This document shows, piece after piece, positions 15,038 through 24,339 of a stretch of 64,000 nt of DNA; positions within the stretch are counted from its first letter, which is position 1, and every line of letters starts with the position of its first letter. Location of the stretch: assembly GCF_012274275.1 (NCBI RefSeq), contig NZ_JAANZA010000002.1:62001-126000 (forward strand), read 5' to 3'. Source of the DNA: Cryobacterium sp. BB307. GTDB lineage: Bacteria > Actinomycetota > Actinomycetes > Actinomycetales > Microbacteriaceae. A program made the position numbers and the translations under genes. The notes under the pieces were generated by a model. The model saw only the letters and a program-made list of their open reading frames with translations. It ran no database searches and was not told where the DNA came from.

Positions 15038-17620
15038 CTACCCTTCCTCGGCCTTGACCTCGTCGGCGAGTTCAATCGCGGTGACGCTGACCTCGTCGCT
15101 CTCGACGAAAGTCAGCTCCTCGATCCGGCCGACCGACTTCAGGTCCACCGCGGCCTGCTGCAGCAGTGCCGGCCCGGCGATCGTGGCTGACGCGACCGGG
15201 GTCTTCTGCGAAGCCTTCGCGTTCGTCTTCGCTCCGCGGATGCCGATGAGCGCCTGCCCGACAAGGCCGAGCAGTCCGGTTGCCTCGGCATCCGTCGGAG
15301 AGGCCGGCCACTCGGCGGTGTGCACCGACCCGTCGTGCGTCCACGACCAGACCTCTTCGGTGGCAAACGGGATGAACGGCGCGAACAGCCGCAGCATCAC
15401 GTCGATCGCGGTGCGCAGGGTGGTGACGGCCGACGCCTGCGCTTCGGCTCCGGATGCCCCGTACGCGCGTTCCTTGACGAGCTCGAGGTAGTCGTCGCAG
15501 AAGGTCCAGAAGAACTGCTCGGTGACTTCGAGCGCGCGAGTGTGCTCGAACTCATCGAACGCTCGCGTCGCGGCGGCGACCACGCGGCTCAGTTCGGCCA
15601 GGAGGTCGATGTCGAGCGGCTCGGTGACCCGGTCGGCGCCGTCGGCCGCCTCGGGGAACGAGTACACGAACTTCGCGGCGTTGAGCACCTTGATGGCGAG
15701 CCGGCGCCCGATCTTCATCTGCTTCGGGTTCTGCGGGTCGAACGCGGCGTCGGTGCCGAGCCGGCTCGAGGCCGCCCAGTAGCGCACTGCGTCCGAGCCG
15801 TGCTCGTCGAGCATCGCAGCGGGCGTGACGACGTTGCCCTTCGACTTCGACATCTTCTTGCGGTCGGGGTCGACGATGAAGCCGCTGATCGTGGCGTTCT
15901 TCCACGGAACGCTGCCCTGCTCGAGCTGCGCGCGCAGCACGGTGGAGAACAGCCAGGTGCGGATGATGTCCTGGCCCTGGCTGCGCAGCGAGTACGGGAA
16001 GACAGCGTCGAACAGCTCCGGGTCGCTCTCCCAGCCGCCGGCGATCTGCGGCGTGAGGGATGAGGTCGCCCAGGTGTCCATGATGTCGAAGTCGCCCTCG
16101 AACCCACCCGGCTGCCCGCGCTGGCTTTCGTCGAACCCGTCGGGGACATCCGATGACGGATCGATCGGCAGCTGTGCCTCCGCGGGCGCGATCACGTCGG
16201 CGCGTTCGCCGTGCTCGTCCAGCCGGTACCAGACCGGGATGGGCACGCCGAAGAAGCGCTGCCGGGAGATCAACCAGTCGCCGGTGAGGCCGCCGACCCA
16301 GTTCTCGTAGCGCACGCGCATGAACTCCGGCACGAAGTTGATCTCGCGGCCGCGCTCGACGAGCTTGTCGCGCAGGTCCTCTTCGCGCGCGCCGTTGCGG
16401 ATGTACCACTGGCGCGTGCTGACGATCTCGAGCGGCTTGTCGCCCTTCTCGTAGAATTTCACCGCGTGGGTGGTGGGCCGCGGGTCGCCGATGAGGTCGC
16501 CGCTTTCGCGCAGCAGCTCGACGATGCGCGCCTTGGCGCTGAACACGGTCTTGCCCGCGAGCTCGGCGTAGGCGACCTTGCCCGCCTCAGCGGTGATCGC
16601 ATCCGGGGCATCCGGCAGCACGCGGCCGTCCTTGCCGAGGATGGTGCGGTTCGGCAGGTCCAGCTCGCGCCACCAGACGACGTCGGTGACATCGCCGAAG
16701 GTGCAGATCATGGCGATGCCGGTGCCCTTGTCCTGCTGCGCCAGGTGGTGCGCAACAACGGGGACCTCGACATCGAAGATCGGGGTGCGCACGGTGGTGC
16801 CGAAGAGCGGCTTGTAGCGCTCGTCATCCGGATGCGCGACCAGTGCCACGCAGGCGGGGAGCAGTTCCGGCCGGGTCGTCTCGATCTCGATCGGCTGTCC
16901 GTCGGGCTTGTGGAAGGTCACCCGGTGGTAGGCGGCCTGCTGCTCCTTGTCCTCGAGCTCGGCCTGCGCGACCGCGGTGCGGAAGGTGATGTCCCACAGC
17001 GTCGGGGCGTCCGACTGGTACGCCTCGCCGCGCGCCAGGTTGCGCAGGAACGCGCGCTGCGCGACCGTGCGGGCGTGGTCGCCGATGGTGCGATAGGTCT
17101 GGGTCCAGTCGACGCTCAGGCCGAGTTTGCGCCAGAGCGCCTCGAACTGCTTTTCGTCCTCAATCGTGAGGCGCTCGCACAGTTCGATGAAGTTGCGGCG
17201 GCTGACCGGAACCTGGTCGGCTGCCTTCGCGCTCTTGTTGTCGCCGCCCTCGAACGGCGGCGTGAAGTCGGGGTCGTGGGGCAGCGACGGGTCGCAGCGC
17301 ACGCCGTAGTAATTCTGCACGCGGCGCTCTGTCGGCAGCCCGTTGTCGTCCCAGCCCATCGGGTAGAACAGGTTCTTGCCGCGCATCCGCTGGTAGCGGG
17401 CGATCAGGTCCATGTGGGTGTAGCTGAACACGTGGCCGATGTGCAGCGACCCGGATGCCGTGGGCGGGGGAGTGTCGATCGAGAACAGGTCGTCGCGCTG
17501 GGCGTCAGCGGCGAGAGCACGAGCGCGGTCGAAGAGGTAGGTGCCTTGTCGCTCCCAGCGCTCACCCCACTTAGCTTCGAGTCCCTCGAGGGCGGGTTTG
17601 TCGGGCAGAGAAAAGGCCAT
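15038..17620 (-). CDS. valS: Valine--tRNA ligase
   Basis: 860 residues. Class I synthetase: HIGH motif GSLHIGH near residue 57 and KMSKS motif KKMSKSKGN. The inserted CP1 editing domain (threonine hydrolysis) lies between, and the anticodon-binding helical domain follows KMSKS. The C-terminal coiled-coil arm is short and degenerate. The start has GGAG 6 nt upstream. A TAGAAT hexamer at 17694-17689 (minus) suggests its own promoter after the 17705 gene. No T-box is seen in its leader. Confidence 0.97.
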   Translation of the reverse strand: MAFSLPDKPALEGLEAKWGERWERQGTYLFDRARALAADAQRDDLFSIDTPPPTASGSLHIGHVFSYTHMDLIARYQRMRGKNLFYPMGWDDNGLPTERRVQNYYGVRCDPSLPHDPDFTPPFEGGDNKSAKAADQVPVSRRNFIELCERLTIEDEKQFEALWRKLGLSVDWTQTYRTIGDHARTVAQRAFLRNLARGEAYQSDAPTLWDITFRTAVAQAELEDKEQQAAYHRVTFHKPDGQPIEIETTRPELLPACVALVAHPDDERYKPLFGTTVRTPIFDVEVPVVAHHLAQQDKGTGIAMICTFGDVTDVVWWRELDLPNRTILGKDGRVLPDAPDAITAEAGKVAYAELAGKTVFSAKARIVELLRESGDLIGDPRPTTHAVKFYEKGDKPLEIVSTRQWYIRNGAREEDLRDKLVERGREINFVPEFMRVRYENWVGGLTGDWLISRQRFFGVPIPVWYRLDEHGERADVIAPAEAQLPIDPSSDVPDGFDESQRGQPGGFEGDFDIMDTWATSSLTPQIAGGWESDPELFDAVFPYSLRSQGQDIIRTWLFSTVLRAQLEQGSVPWKNATISGFIVDPDRKKMSKSKGNVVTPAAMLDEHGSDAVRYWAASSRLGTDAAFDPQNPKQMKIGRRLAIKVLNAAKFVYSFPEAADGADRVTEPLDIDLLAELSRVVAAATRAFDEFEHTRALEVTEQFFWTFCDDYLELVKERAYGASGAEAQASAVTTLRTAIDVMLRLFAPFIPFATEEVWSWTHDGSVHTAEWPASPTDAEATGLLGLVGQALIGIRGAKTNAKASQKTPVASATIAGPALLQQAAVDLKSVGRIEELTFVESDEVSVTAIELADEVKAEEG

Positions 17621-17688
17621 CAGGGGCTCCGAATCGCTATGTGCGGCACCGTGTCCGTTCCAAAGGTGCCTGAGTGTGGGTTTGCCCC

Positions 17689-17694
17689 ATTCTA
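17689..17694 (-). promoter_or_regulatory. -10-like hexamer for valS
   Basis: TAGAAT on the minus strand, about 69 nt before the valS start; no clear -35. Confidence 0.35.
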
Positions 17695-17704
17695 ACCGCC
17701 CGGC

Positions 17705-18427
17705 TCAGCGGGTGAGCGTGATGGTGAAGTGCGCTTCCTCTCCGTTGCCCCGGATGCTCACCGTGTACACCTGCGACGGCTCGCTGCACTGGTACGGCAA
17801 CTCGAACTGCCCGTTCGCGGGCAGGCCGGTCTCGTACGGTTCGGAGAATGCGTTCGTCGTCGCCACGCCGATCGCGGCCTCAACCGCGTTGGTGGTGGTC
17901 CAGGTGAAGTTGACCGGCACGGATGCGTTGTCGTTCGGGCAGCCGACCGAGGTGCCACTCGGCGGGGTGAGGCTGAGGAACGCCGGGCTGGTCGACGGCG
18001 GCGGCTCCTGCGTCGGTTCCGGGCTCGGCTCTGGCTCGGGCGTTGGGGTGGGCGTCGGAGTCGGAGTCGGTGTCGGTGTCGGCGACTCCGCAGTCTCGGT
18101 GGGTGTCGGGGTCGGCTCCGGCTCGCTCGGACGCGTGAACAAGAGAAAGAGCAGCACGATCAACGCGATGAGGAGCAAGCCGCCGATGATAGAGAGCCAC
18201 GTGATCAGCCGGCGGTTGCGCTTGCCGGGGTCTTTGCCCGCGCCGCCTCCGCTGCCGCCCGGGGGTTGGCCGTAGTTGGGCGGCTCACTTCGTGGCGGGA
18301 CCTGCGGTGCAGCGGCTGGTGGCGGGGTGAACATCTCCGTCGGCGCGTCATCGCCGGGTGTTGGCAGCCGCCGGGTCGGATCGTTCTCCGGATCGGGCAT
18401 CCGCTGGGTCGGAGTGTCGTCACTCAT
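17705..18427 (-). CDS. Single-pass membrane protein with Thr/Pro repeat linker
   Basis: 240 residues. The N-terminal cytoplasmic region (1-80) is Pro/Thr/Asp-rich (TPTQRMPDPENDPTRRLP), as in substrates of Ser/Thr kinases. One strong membrane helix (about 85-108) is followed by a (PT)n/(PE)n spacer (about 112-150) encoded by GGTGTC/GGAGTC-type hexamer repeats near 18043-18100. The extracytoplasmic C-terminal domain of about 90 residues has two Cys and a beta-rich, Ig-like look. No named family. The gene precedes valS on the same strand. Confidence 0.8.
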   Translation of the reverse strand: MSDDTPTQRMPDPENDPTRRLPTPGDDAPTEMFTPPPAAAPQVPPRSEPPNYGQPPGGSGGGAGKDPGKRNRRLITWLSIIGGLLLIALIVLLFLLFTRPSEPEPTPTPTETAESPTPTPTPTPTPTPTPEPEPSPEPTQEPPPSTSPAFLSLTPPSGTSVGCPNDNASVPVNFTWTTTNAVEAAIGVATTNAFSEPYETGLPANGQFELPYQCSEPSQVYTVSIRGNGEEAHFTITLTR

Positions 18428-18503
18428 TGTCCACTCGATTCGCGAAAGGCGCAGTCAGCGACAGTGTAGACAGCGCCCGTGCGCACAGGTCGTGAACCGC
18501 GGT

Positions 18504-19097
18504 TCACTCGTCGGCGAAGGCGCCGATCACCGGGGATAGGGCTGCAGACAGGTAGGGCAGCAGGTCACCACGCGCGGTGCCGGCATCCGCCCACGCCTGA
18601 CCGGCTGCTACCACGGCCCCGAGCGCCGCGTAGGACGCGGTCTGGGCGCGCAGCCGCTCGAAGCCGCGGGATGTGAGGAAGTCGGCCAGCAGCGCAGCCT
18701 GTCTGGTGAATCGGGTCAGGGCGGATGCCTGTAGCTCGTTGACGCTGCCGACGAGCTCGTATTGGGTCAGGGCGAACGGGACCCGTCCGGGACCGAACTG
18801 GCCTCCGAACTCGAGTAGGGCCGCCTCGACGGCCTGCATTCCTCCGGCGGTAGGTGGTGCGGTGCTGAGCGACGCGGGAATCCGTTCGAGGGCGTCGTCC
18901 AGCTCGACCCAGAACACATCGCTCTTGGCGTCGAAGTAGTTGAAGAAGGTGTTGCGGCTCACTCCGGCGCGGGTGGTGATCTGCTCGATGGTGGTGCCCG
19001 CGTAGCCGTTCTCGAGGAACAGCTCGAGCGCGGCATCCTGGAGCAGCTCACGCGAGGCCGCCTGTGGTCTGCCGCGCGGGGTGCTGGTTTCGGTCAT
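18504..19097 (-). CDS. TetR-family regulator
   Basis: 197 residues. The TetR HTH is at about 18-65: AALELFLENGYAGTTIEQITTRAGVSRNTFFNYFDAK, with an all-helical ligand domain behind. The start codon overlaps the stop of the ABC ATPase gene (ATGA), so it is the last gene of the 24202-18504 operon. It probably represses that operon through the dyad at 24234-24254. The inducer is unknown; a peptide or other transported substrate is a guess. Confidence 0.9.
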   Translation of the reverse strand: MTETSTPRGRPQAASRELLQDAALELFLENGYAGTTIEQITTRAGVSRNTFFNYFDAKSDVFWVELDDALERIPASLSTAPPTAGGMQAVEAALLEFGGQFGPGRVPFALTQYELVGSVNELQASALTRFTRQAALLADFLTSRGFERLRAQTASYAALGAVVAAGQAWADAGTARGDLLPYLSAALSPVIGAFADE

Positions 19098-20752
19098 GTC
19101 GTGTCCTTGTCTGCTGGCTGAAGCCGAGGCGCGGAATCCACGAGGAGACGGGTATACTCGTGGGTCGGCGAGGTGAAGAGGCGCTCCGGCGGGCCGGTCT
19201 CGACGATGCGGCCGTGGCGCATCACCGCCACCTCGTCGCTCATGTGCCGCACCACCCCGAGGTCGTGCGAGATGAATAGGTAGCTGACCCCGAGCGCCTT
19301 CTGCAGGTCGGAGAGCAGGTCCAGCACCTGCGCTTGAACCGACACATCCAGGGCGGACACCGGCTCGTCGCAGATCACGATCCTCGGGCCCGGGGCGAGC
19401 GCCCGCGCGATCGCGACGCGTTGACGCTGCCCGCCGGAAAGGTGCAACGGGCGCCTGCCGCGCAGAGCATTCGGGAGCCCGACGGCGTCAAGCAGCTCGG
19501 TGACGCGCGCACGGTGCTCCCGCCCGCGTCTCGACGTGCCGAGGCTGACGGCATCGGTCAGCACCTCCTCGACGGTGAACCGGGGGTCGAACGAGCTCAG
19601 CGGGTCCTGGTAGATCGCTCCGAGGAGCGGCCGGCGGCTGCGGCGATCGCGCTCGGGAACCGTGCTCCACGGTGCGCCGAGAAGGGTCACATCGCCGGCA
19701 TCCGGTGCGCTGAGCCCGAGGATCATCCGGGCGACGGTGGTCTTGCCGGATCCGGACTCGCCGACCAGGCCGAGGGTCTGCCCCGCGCGCAAGTGCAGGG
19801 ACACGTCGTCGACTGCGGTGAGCGTCGTGCCGTGCCGGAGACGGAAGGTCTTGGTGAGGCCGGTCGCTGCGAGCACGACATCCGGTGCCTTCGTAGCGGT
19901 GGCGGGATCGGCCGGATGGAAGGACAGGGGCCGCACCGGTTCCGATGACGACAAGCGCTCGCCGCGGTCTCGGCCGGTCGGCACGGCGTCCAGGAGCGCC
20001 TGAGTGTACGGATGCTGCGGTGCGCCGAGAACGCGATCGGTGGGCCCGTGCTCGACGATGCGCCCGGCCCGCATGACGGCGACGCGGTCGGCGACTCTGC
20101 CGACCGCGGTCAGGTCGTGGCTGATCAGCAGGAGAGCGGTGCCATTGCTCTTGAGCCCTCCGAGCAGGTCGAGGATCTGCGCCTGAATGGTCGCGTCCAG
20201 CGCGGTTGTCGGCTCGTCGGCGATCAGCAGCCCGGGGTTCAGTGCGATCGCGGAGGCGATGAGCGCACGTTGGCGGAGTCCGCCGGACAGCTCACCGGAG
20301 CGCTGGCCGATCCGGTGCTCCGGGTCGGGCATCCGCACCGCCTCGAGCAGTTCAATCACGCGCGCTCGCCGCGCGGCGGGTGTCAGCGACGTGTGCAGCC
20401 GCAGCGTGTCGTCGATCTCCCGCCCGATGGTGCGCAGCGGGTCGAGTGACACGAGCGCGTCCTGGAGCACCAGCCCGACTTCGCTGCCCCGGATGCGTCG
20501 CCACTGGGCAGGCTTCAAGCCCAGCACCGACCGGCCGGCAAGCTCGAGCCGCCCCGCCGACACCCGGGAACCCGACCCGGTCAACCCGAGGATGGAACGG
20601 GCGGTCACGCTCTTGCCCGAACCGGACTCGCCGACCAGCGCGAGCGATTCGCCCGCCTCGAGTTCGAACGACAACCCGTCCACCGCGGTGACCTGGCGCG
20701 GGCCGGCCCCGAAGGTCACCCGCAGGTCCTCGACCCAAAGCATCCGGCTCAC
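19094..20752 (-). CDS. ABC transporter ATPase with two nucleotide-binding domains (oligopeptide type)
   Basis: 552 residues from GTG 20752, which overlaps the upstream permease stop (GTGA); ATG 20743 three codons later is the alternative. Each half is complete: GESGSGKS / LSGGLRQR / LLIADEPTTALD, and GESGSGKT / LSGGQRQRV / IVICDEPVSALD. This is a DppD-DppF fusion, as usual in Actinobacteria, powering dipeptide, oligopeptide or nickel uptake. Cytoplasmic, at the membrane. Confidence 0.93.
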   Translation of the reverse strand: MSRMLWVEDLRVTFGAGPRQVTAVDGLSFELEAGESLALVGESGSGKSVTARSILGLTGSGSRVSAGRLELAGRSVLGLKPAQWRRIRGSEVGLVLQDALVSLDPLRTIGREIDDTLRLHTSLTPAARRARVIELLEAVRMPDPEHRIGQRSGELSGGLRQRALIASAIALNPGLLIADEPTTALDATIQAQILDLLGGLKSNGTALLLISHDLTAVGRVADRVAVMRAGRIVEHGPTDRVLGAPQHPYTQALLDAVPTGRDRGERLSSSEPVRPLSFHPADPATATKAPDVVLAATGLTKTFRLRHGTTLTAVDDVSLHLRAGQTLGLVGESGSGKTTVARMILGLSAPDAGDVTLLGAPWSTVPERDRRSRRPLLGAIYQDPLSSFDPRFTVEEVLTDAVSLGTSRRGREHRARVTELLDAVGLPNALRGRRPLHLSGGQRQRVAIARALAPGPRIVICDEPVSALDVSVQAQVLDLLSDLQKALGVSYLFISHDLGVVRHMSDEVAVMRHGRIVETGPPERLFTSPTHEYTRLLVDSAPRLQPADKDTT

Positions 20753-21624
20753 GACTGCACCTGCCTCGTCCTCGCTTGCAGGCTGCGGCCCAGCGCCGTG
20801 GAGGCGGCAGCGGCGAGCACGATGAACAGCCCGGGGAACACGGTCAGCCACCACGCGGTGCTGATGTAGGTGCGCCCGGCGTTGAGCATCGCGCCCCACT
20901 CGGCCGCGGGAGGCTCGGCGCCGAGTCCGAGGTAGCTGAGGGACGCTGCCCACACGATCGCCTGGCCGACGCCGAGCGTGGCCAGCACGAACACGGGTGC
21001 GATGGCGTTCGGCAGGGTGTGGCGCCGCAGGATAGTGAACCGGGAGCGACCGAGCACCGTTGCTGCCTCGATGAACGGCGCATCGCGCACCGCCCGCAGC
21101 TGGCTGCGGATGATGCGCGCGTAGCCGGGGGCGGTGGCGATCCCGACCGCGATAGTCGAGGTGACGACTCCCGGTCCGGTGATGGTGATGAAGATGAGCG
21201 CGAGCAGCAGGCCCGGCAGCGCGAACAGCACCTCGCCCACGCGCGTGACGGCGTAGTCGACCGGCCTGGGGCCGAGTCCCGCGAGCATGCCGAGGATGAG
21301 CGCGAGCACCAGCCCGATCGCGGTCGCGGCGACGCCGATGATGAGCGAGGGCCGGGTGCCGTAGATCATGCGCGCGAAGACGTCTCGCCCTGACTCGTCG
21401 GTGCCGAACCAGTGAGTGAAGCTTGGGACCTGGAACGCCTCGCGAGGGCTGATCGCGAGCGGGTCGAATGGCGTCAGGAGCCAGGGCGCTATGGCGGCGA
21501 CAACCAAGAGCAGCAGCGCGGTGACAGCGAGCACTTCGCCGACGGTCGGCCGGGCACCCACTCTCGTGCCGGCGTGGCTCAGGGCTCCCGGTTGCGCGGT
21601 CTGGGTGTCGATGGTGGCGGTCAT
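20749..21624 (-). CDS. ABC transporter permease (DppC-like)
   Basis: 291 residues. Five to six membrane helices plus a polar N-terminal tail. The coupling signature of the binding-protein-dependent permeases is present (EAATVLGRSRFTILRRHTLPNA, near 200). The typical DppC feature FGTDESGRDVFARMIYGTR lies after the first helix. Starts by ATGA overlap with the upstream permease stop. Confidence 0.93.
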   Translation of the reverse strand: MTATIDTQTAQPGALSHAGTRVGARPTVGEVLAVTALLLLVVAAIAPWLLTPFDPLAISPREAFQVPSFTHWFGTDESGRDVFARMIYGTRPSLIIGVAATAIGLVLALILGMLAGLGPRPVDYAVTRVGEVLFALPGLLLALIFITITGPGVVTSTIAVGIATAPGYARIIRSQLRAVRDAPFIEAATVLGRSRFTILRRHTLPNAIAPVFVLATLGVGQAIVWAASLSYLGLGAEPPAAEWGAMLNAGRTYISTAWWLTVFPGLFIVLAAAASTALGRSLQARTRQVQS

Positions 21625-22553
21625 GCCGACCTCAATCGCGGGTCCGCGACCCGGTCGATCGCGTCGGTCGCGATGGTGACGAGCACGAACGCGAGCGCCG
21701 AGATCAGAGCGACCCCGGTCACCATCGGCACGTCCCGGATGAGCACGGCGTTCAGCAGGCTGCGCCCGAGCCCCGGCCGGGCGAACACGGTCTCAACGAC
21801 CACCGCTCCGCTGATGAGCGAGCCGAACGCCCACCCGGACAGCGAGATCGCGGGAAGCGCCGCGTGCCGGATGGCGTGCCGCCAGCGCACACCGGTCTCC
21901 GACTCGCCCCGCGCCCTGGCGGACAGCACGAACGGCGACTCGAGCGCATCCGTCAGCGACTCGCGCATCACCTGGCCGAGGAAGCCGGCGAGCGGAATGG
22001 CCAGCGTCAGCACCGGGAGCACCAGCCCGAGGGGGCCGGGCGTGCTGATCGGCGGCAACCAGCCGAGCGCCGTGGAGAAGATGACGATGAAGATCGACGC
22101 GAGCCAGAAGTGCGGCACGGCGGCGGCGATGATCTCCATGCCGGAGCCGATCATCCGGCCGATGCGGCCGCCGCGGGTCGCCCAGAGCGCCAGCGCCAGC
22201 GCGAATGCCCAGGCGACGAGCAGCGACAGCACGGTGAGGATGAGGGTGCTGAGGAACAACTCGCCGACCAGTCCGGCGACGTCAGCCTTCAGCGCGTAGG
22301 AGGTGCCGAGGTCGCCGGTTGCGAGGCGGCCGAGTGACAACAGGTACTGCTCGTACAGCGGCCGGTCCAGCCCGTACTCGCTGCGCACTTGGGTGATCGC
22401 CTCGTCGGATGCCTGCGATCCCGGACCGCCGAGGATCGCCTCGGCCGGGTCGCCAGGGATCGCGCGCATCGCGAAGAAGATCAGCGTTGCGACCGCCCAG
22501 AGCACGAAGATGCCGCCGAGTGCCCGAGTGAGCACCCAGCGGCCGATCCTCAT
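21621..22553 (-). CDS. ABC transporter permease (DppB-like)
   Basis: 310 residues from ATG 22553, two nt after the binding-protein stop; a GTG at 22571 inside that gene is a possible alternative. Six membrane helices; N-terminal signature RRWVLTRA-like start and DppB features (FFAMRAIPGDPAEAILG). The coupling loop RARGESETGVRWRHAIRHAALP is near 200-225. Forms the channel with the DppC-like partner. Confidence 0.93.
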   Translation of the reverse strand: MRIGRWVLTRALGGIFVLWAVATLIFFAMRAIPGDPAEAILGGPGSQASDEAITQVRSEYGLDRPLYEQYLLSLGRLATGDLGTSYALKADVAGLVGELFLSTLILTVLSLLVAWAFALALALWATRGGRIGRMIGSGMEIIAAAVPHFWLASIFIVIFSTALGWLPPISTPGPLGLVLPVLTLAIPLAGFLGQVMRESLTDALESPFVLSARARGESETGVRWRHAIRHAALPAISLSGWAFGSLISGAVVVETVFARPGLGRSLLNAVLIRDVPMVTGVALISALAFVLVTIATDAIDRVADPRLRSA

Positions 22554-22555
22554 CG

Positions 22556-24202
22556 TCAGCGGGCCAGCCACGCGTCGTAGAACGTCGGCGTGGAGACCGT
22601 CGGCATCGCGCGCAGGCCGCTCACGTTCCCGCCGACCAGGAAGTGGTTCTGCTGGTCGTACAGCGGCAGTGCGTAGAACCCACTGAGGATGAGTTCCTGC
22701 ACCTCGGCGTAGAGGGCGGCCCGCTCATCGGCGTCCGTCACCTGGCTCGCCTCGGTCAGCAGAGCGTCGACCTCGGGGTCGTTCAGCTGGGCGAGGTTGG
22801 CGAAGTAGCCGCTCGGCGCGGGAGTGATCGAGTCGGAGTGGTACAGGATGCGCAGCACGTCCGGGCCGACCTTGGTGTAGGGCGCGCTGACCAGGTTGTA
22901 GTCGTTGCCGATCAGCGTCGAGTACCAGCTGGAGAGGTCCATGGGCTTGAGTCGCACCTCGAATCCGACCTGCTTCACCGCTGCCTGGATCTGCTCGAAC
23001 AGCGACTGCTCGGCGGGGATCGACTGGTTGGTGCTCACCGGGAAGTCGACGCTCAGTCGCTGCCCGTTCTTCACGCGGTAGCCGTCACCGTCGCGCTCGG
23101 TCCAGCCGGCTTCGTCGAGCAGCGCGTTCGCGGCATCCGGGTCGATGCCGAAGTGCTCCTCGGCCGAGAGCCCGAGCGTTTCGACGCTGGAGAGCACGGA
23201 GAAGGAGCGGTCGGCGGTGCCGAAGAACAGCGCCTCGATGCCGTCGTTGACGTCAGCGGCGCGGATGAACGCCTCACGCACCCTGATGTCGTCGAACGGC
23301 GCCTTGCCAGAGTTCAGCTCGATGCGGTTGGAGGCACCGGGGCGAGGCGCGTCGAGGTCGGTGATGCCCTGACCTTCTGCGGCGGCGATATCGCTCGGCT
23401 GGGCGTTGTCGATCACGTCGACCTGCCCCGACTGGAGGGCAGCGAAGCGTGACGCGGAGTCGGGGATGAAGCGCCAGACGATCTCGTCCAGGTAGGCGGG
23501 CCCGTCGTGCTCGGCATCGGCCGGCGGGGAGTTGTAGTCGTCGTTGCGGACGAGCGTGATCGAGTCCTGGCGCTTCCAGTCTGTGACGATGAACGGGCCG
23601 GTCCCGACCGGGCTCTCGCAGTTGACGTCCATGCCGCGCGCCAGCGCTGTGGGGGACTGGATGGCGACCCACGGCATCGACAGCGAGTCGAGCAGAGCGC
23701 TGTCGGGCGTTGACAGGTTGAACCGGATGGTGTGCTCGTCGACGATGTCGGTCGATGCGACCTTGCCGAGGGCGAGATACCCGGTGGAGGAGGTGGTCGC
23801 CGGGTCGAGCAGGTGCTCAACGTTGGCCTGCACCGCCTCGGCGTTGAACGGGGTGCCGTCGGTGAAGGTCACGTCGTCACGGAGCTGGAACTTCCAGCTG
23901 AGGCCGTCCTCGGCCGGCTCCCATGCGGTGGCGAGCCAGGGGATGATCTGGCCGTCGGCGTCCTTCGACACGAGCGACTCCAGGTACTGGGTCGCGATCA
24001 GCGCCTGCGGGTAGTTGCCGCCGACGTGCGGATCGAGGCAGGTCGGCTCCGCATCGCCGCTCGCATAGACCAGTGTCCCGCCCGCGGTCGGTTCGGTGTT
24101 CTGCTGGGCCGCTGGTGTGCATCCGGCGAGCAGGAGCGTTAGAGCCGTGATGCCGGCCGCTGCTGCGATGGACCGATGGGCGAAATGGGCGGGCGCGCGC
24201 AT
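22556..24202 (-). CDS. Extracellular solute-binding lipoprotein, family 5
   Basis: 548 residues. Lipoprotein signal with LLLAGC, Cys28. The mature part is a family-5 binding protein of oligopeptide/nickel ABC systems: WEPAEDGLSWKFQLRDDVTFTDG (about 94-115) is the family hallmark. It binds substrate outside the membrane and delivers it to the two permeases. The ribosome site is AGGAG. It is first in a five-gene operon with overlapping or near-overlapping junctions. The exact substrate cannot be read from sequence. Confidence 0.92.
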   Translation of the reverse strand: MRAPAHFAHRSIAAAAGITALTLLLAGCTPAAQQNTEPTAGGTLVYASGDAEPTCLDPHVGGNYPQALIATQYLESLVSKDADGQIIPWLATAWEPAEDGLSWKFQLRDDVTFTDGTPFNAEAVQANVEHLLDPATTSSTGYLALGKVASTDIVDEHTIRFNLSTPDSALLDSLSMPWVAIQSPTALARGMDVNCESPVGTGPFIVTDWKRQDSITLVRNDDYNSPPADAEHDGPAYLDEIVWRFIPDSASRFAALQSGQVDVIDNAQPSDIAAAEGQGITDLDAPRPGASNRIELNSGKAPFDDIRVREAFIRAADVNDGIEALFFGTADRSFSVLSSVETLGLSAEEHFGIDPDAANALLDEAGWTERDGDGYRVKNGQRLSVDFPVSTNQSIPAEQSLFEQIQAAVKQVGFEVRLKPMDLSSWYSTLIGNDYNLVSAPYTKVGPDVLRILYHSDSITPAPSGYFANLAQLNDPEVDALLTEASQVTDADERAALYAEVQELILSGFYALPLYDQQNHFLVGGNVSGLRAMPTVSTPTFYDAWLAR

Positions 24203-24233
24203 GCGGCTCCTGACGTGACGGGTGCGGGATGAT

Positions 24234-24254
24234 TTGTTGAACTCAGTCCAACAA
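24234..24254. promoter_or_regulatory. Probable TetR operator of the oligopeptide ABC operon
   Basis: TTGTTGAAC (24234-24242) and GTCCAACAA (24246-24254) form 9-bp half sites with a single mismatch around TCA. It lies 32-52 nt upstream of the binding-protein start and just downstream of a TAGGAT -10-like hexamer (24259-24254, minus). Assignment to the operon's TetR protein is inferred. Confidence 0.65.
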
Positions 24255-24304
24255 TCCTAGCGGGGCACATGGGGCTGATTGCACACGCCTGCCAACGTAG
24301 GGAC

Positions 24305-24333
24305 TTGTACTAGTTCAAGTAGAACAATAGACT
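24305..24333 (+). promoter_or_regulatory. Promoter and dyad operator of the GntR gene (leaderless)
   Basis: TTGTAC (24305-24310) and TAGACT (24328-24333) are a -35/-10 pair with 17-bp spacer. The start would be next to ATG 24340. The -35 and spacer form an imperfect 23-bp dyad (24305-24327): TTGTnCTAnTT / AAnTAGnACAA. This is a natural autoregulatory site. Confidence 0.65.
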
Positions 24334-24339
24334 GAGGGC

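Noticed and set aside
17621..17704. T-box before valS
   Set aside because: No AGGTGG-ACCGCG core in the short leader.
18043..18100. GGTGTC/GGAGTC hexamer run as a CRISPR or tandem array
   Set aside because: It encodes the (PT)n linker of the 17705 gene; no spacers.
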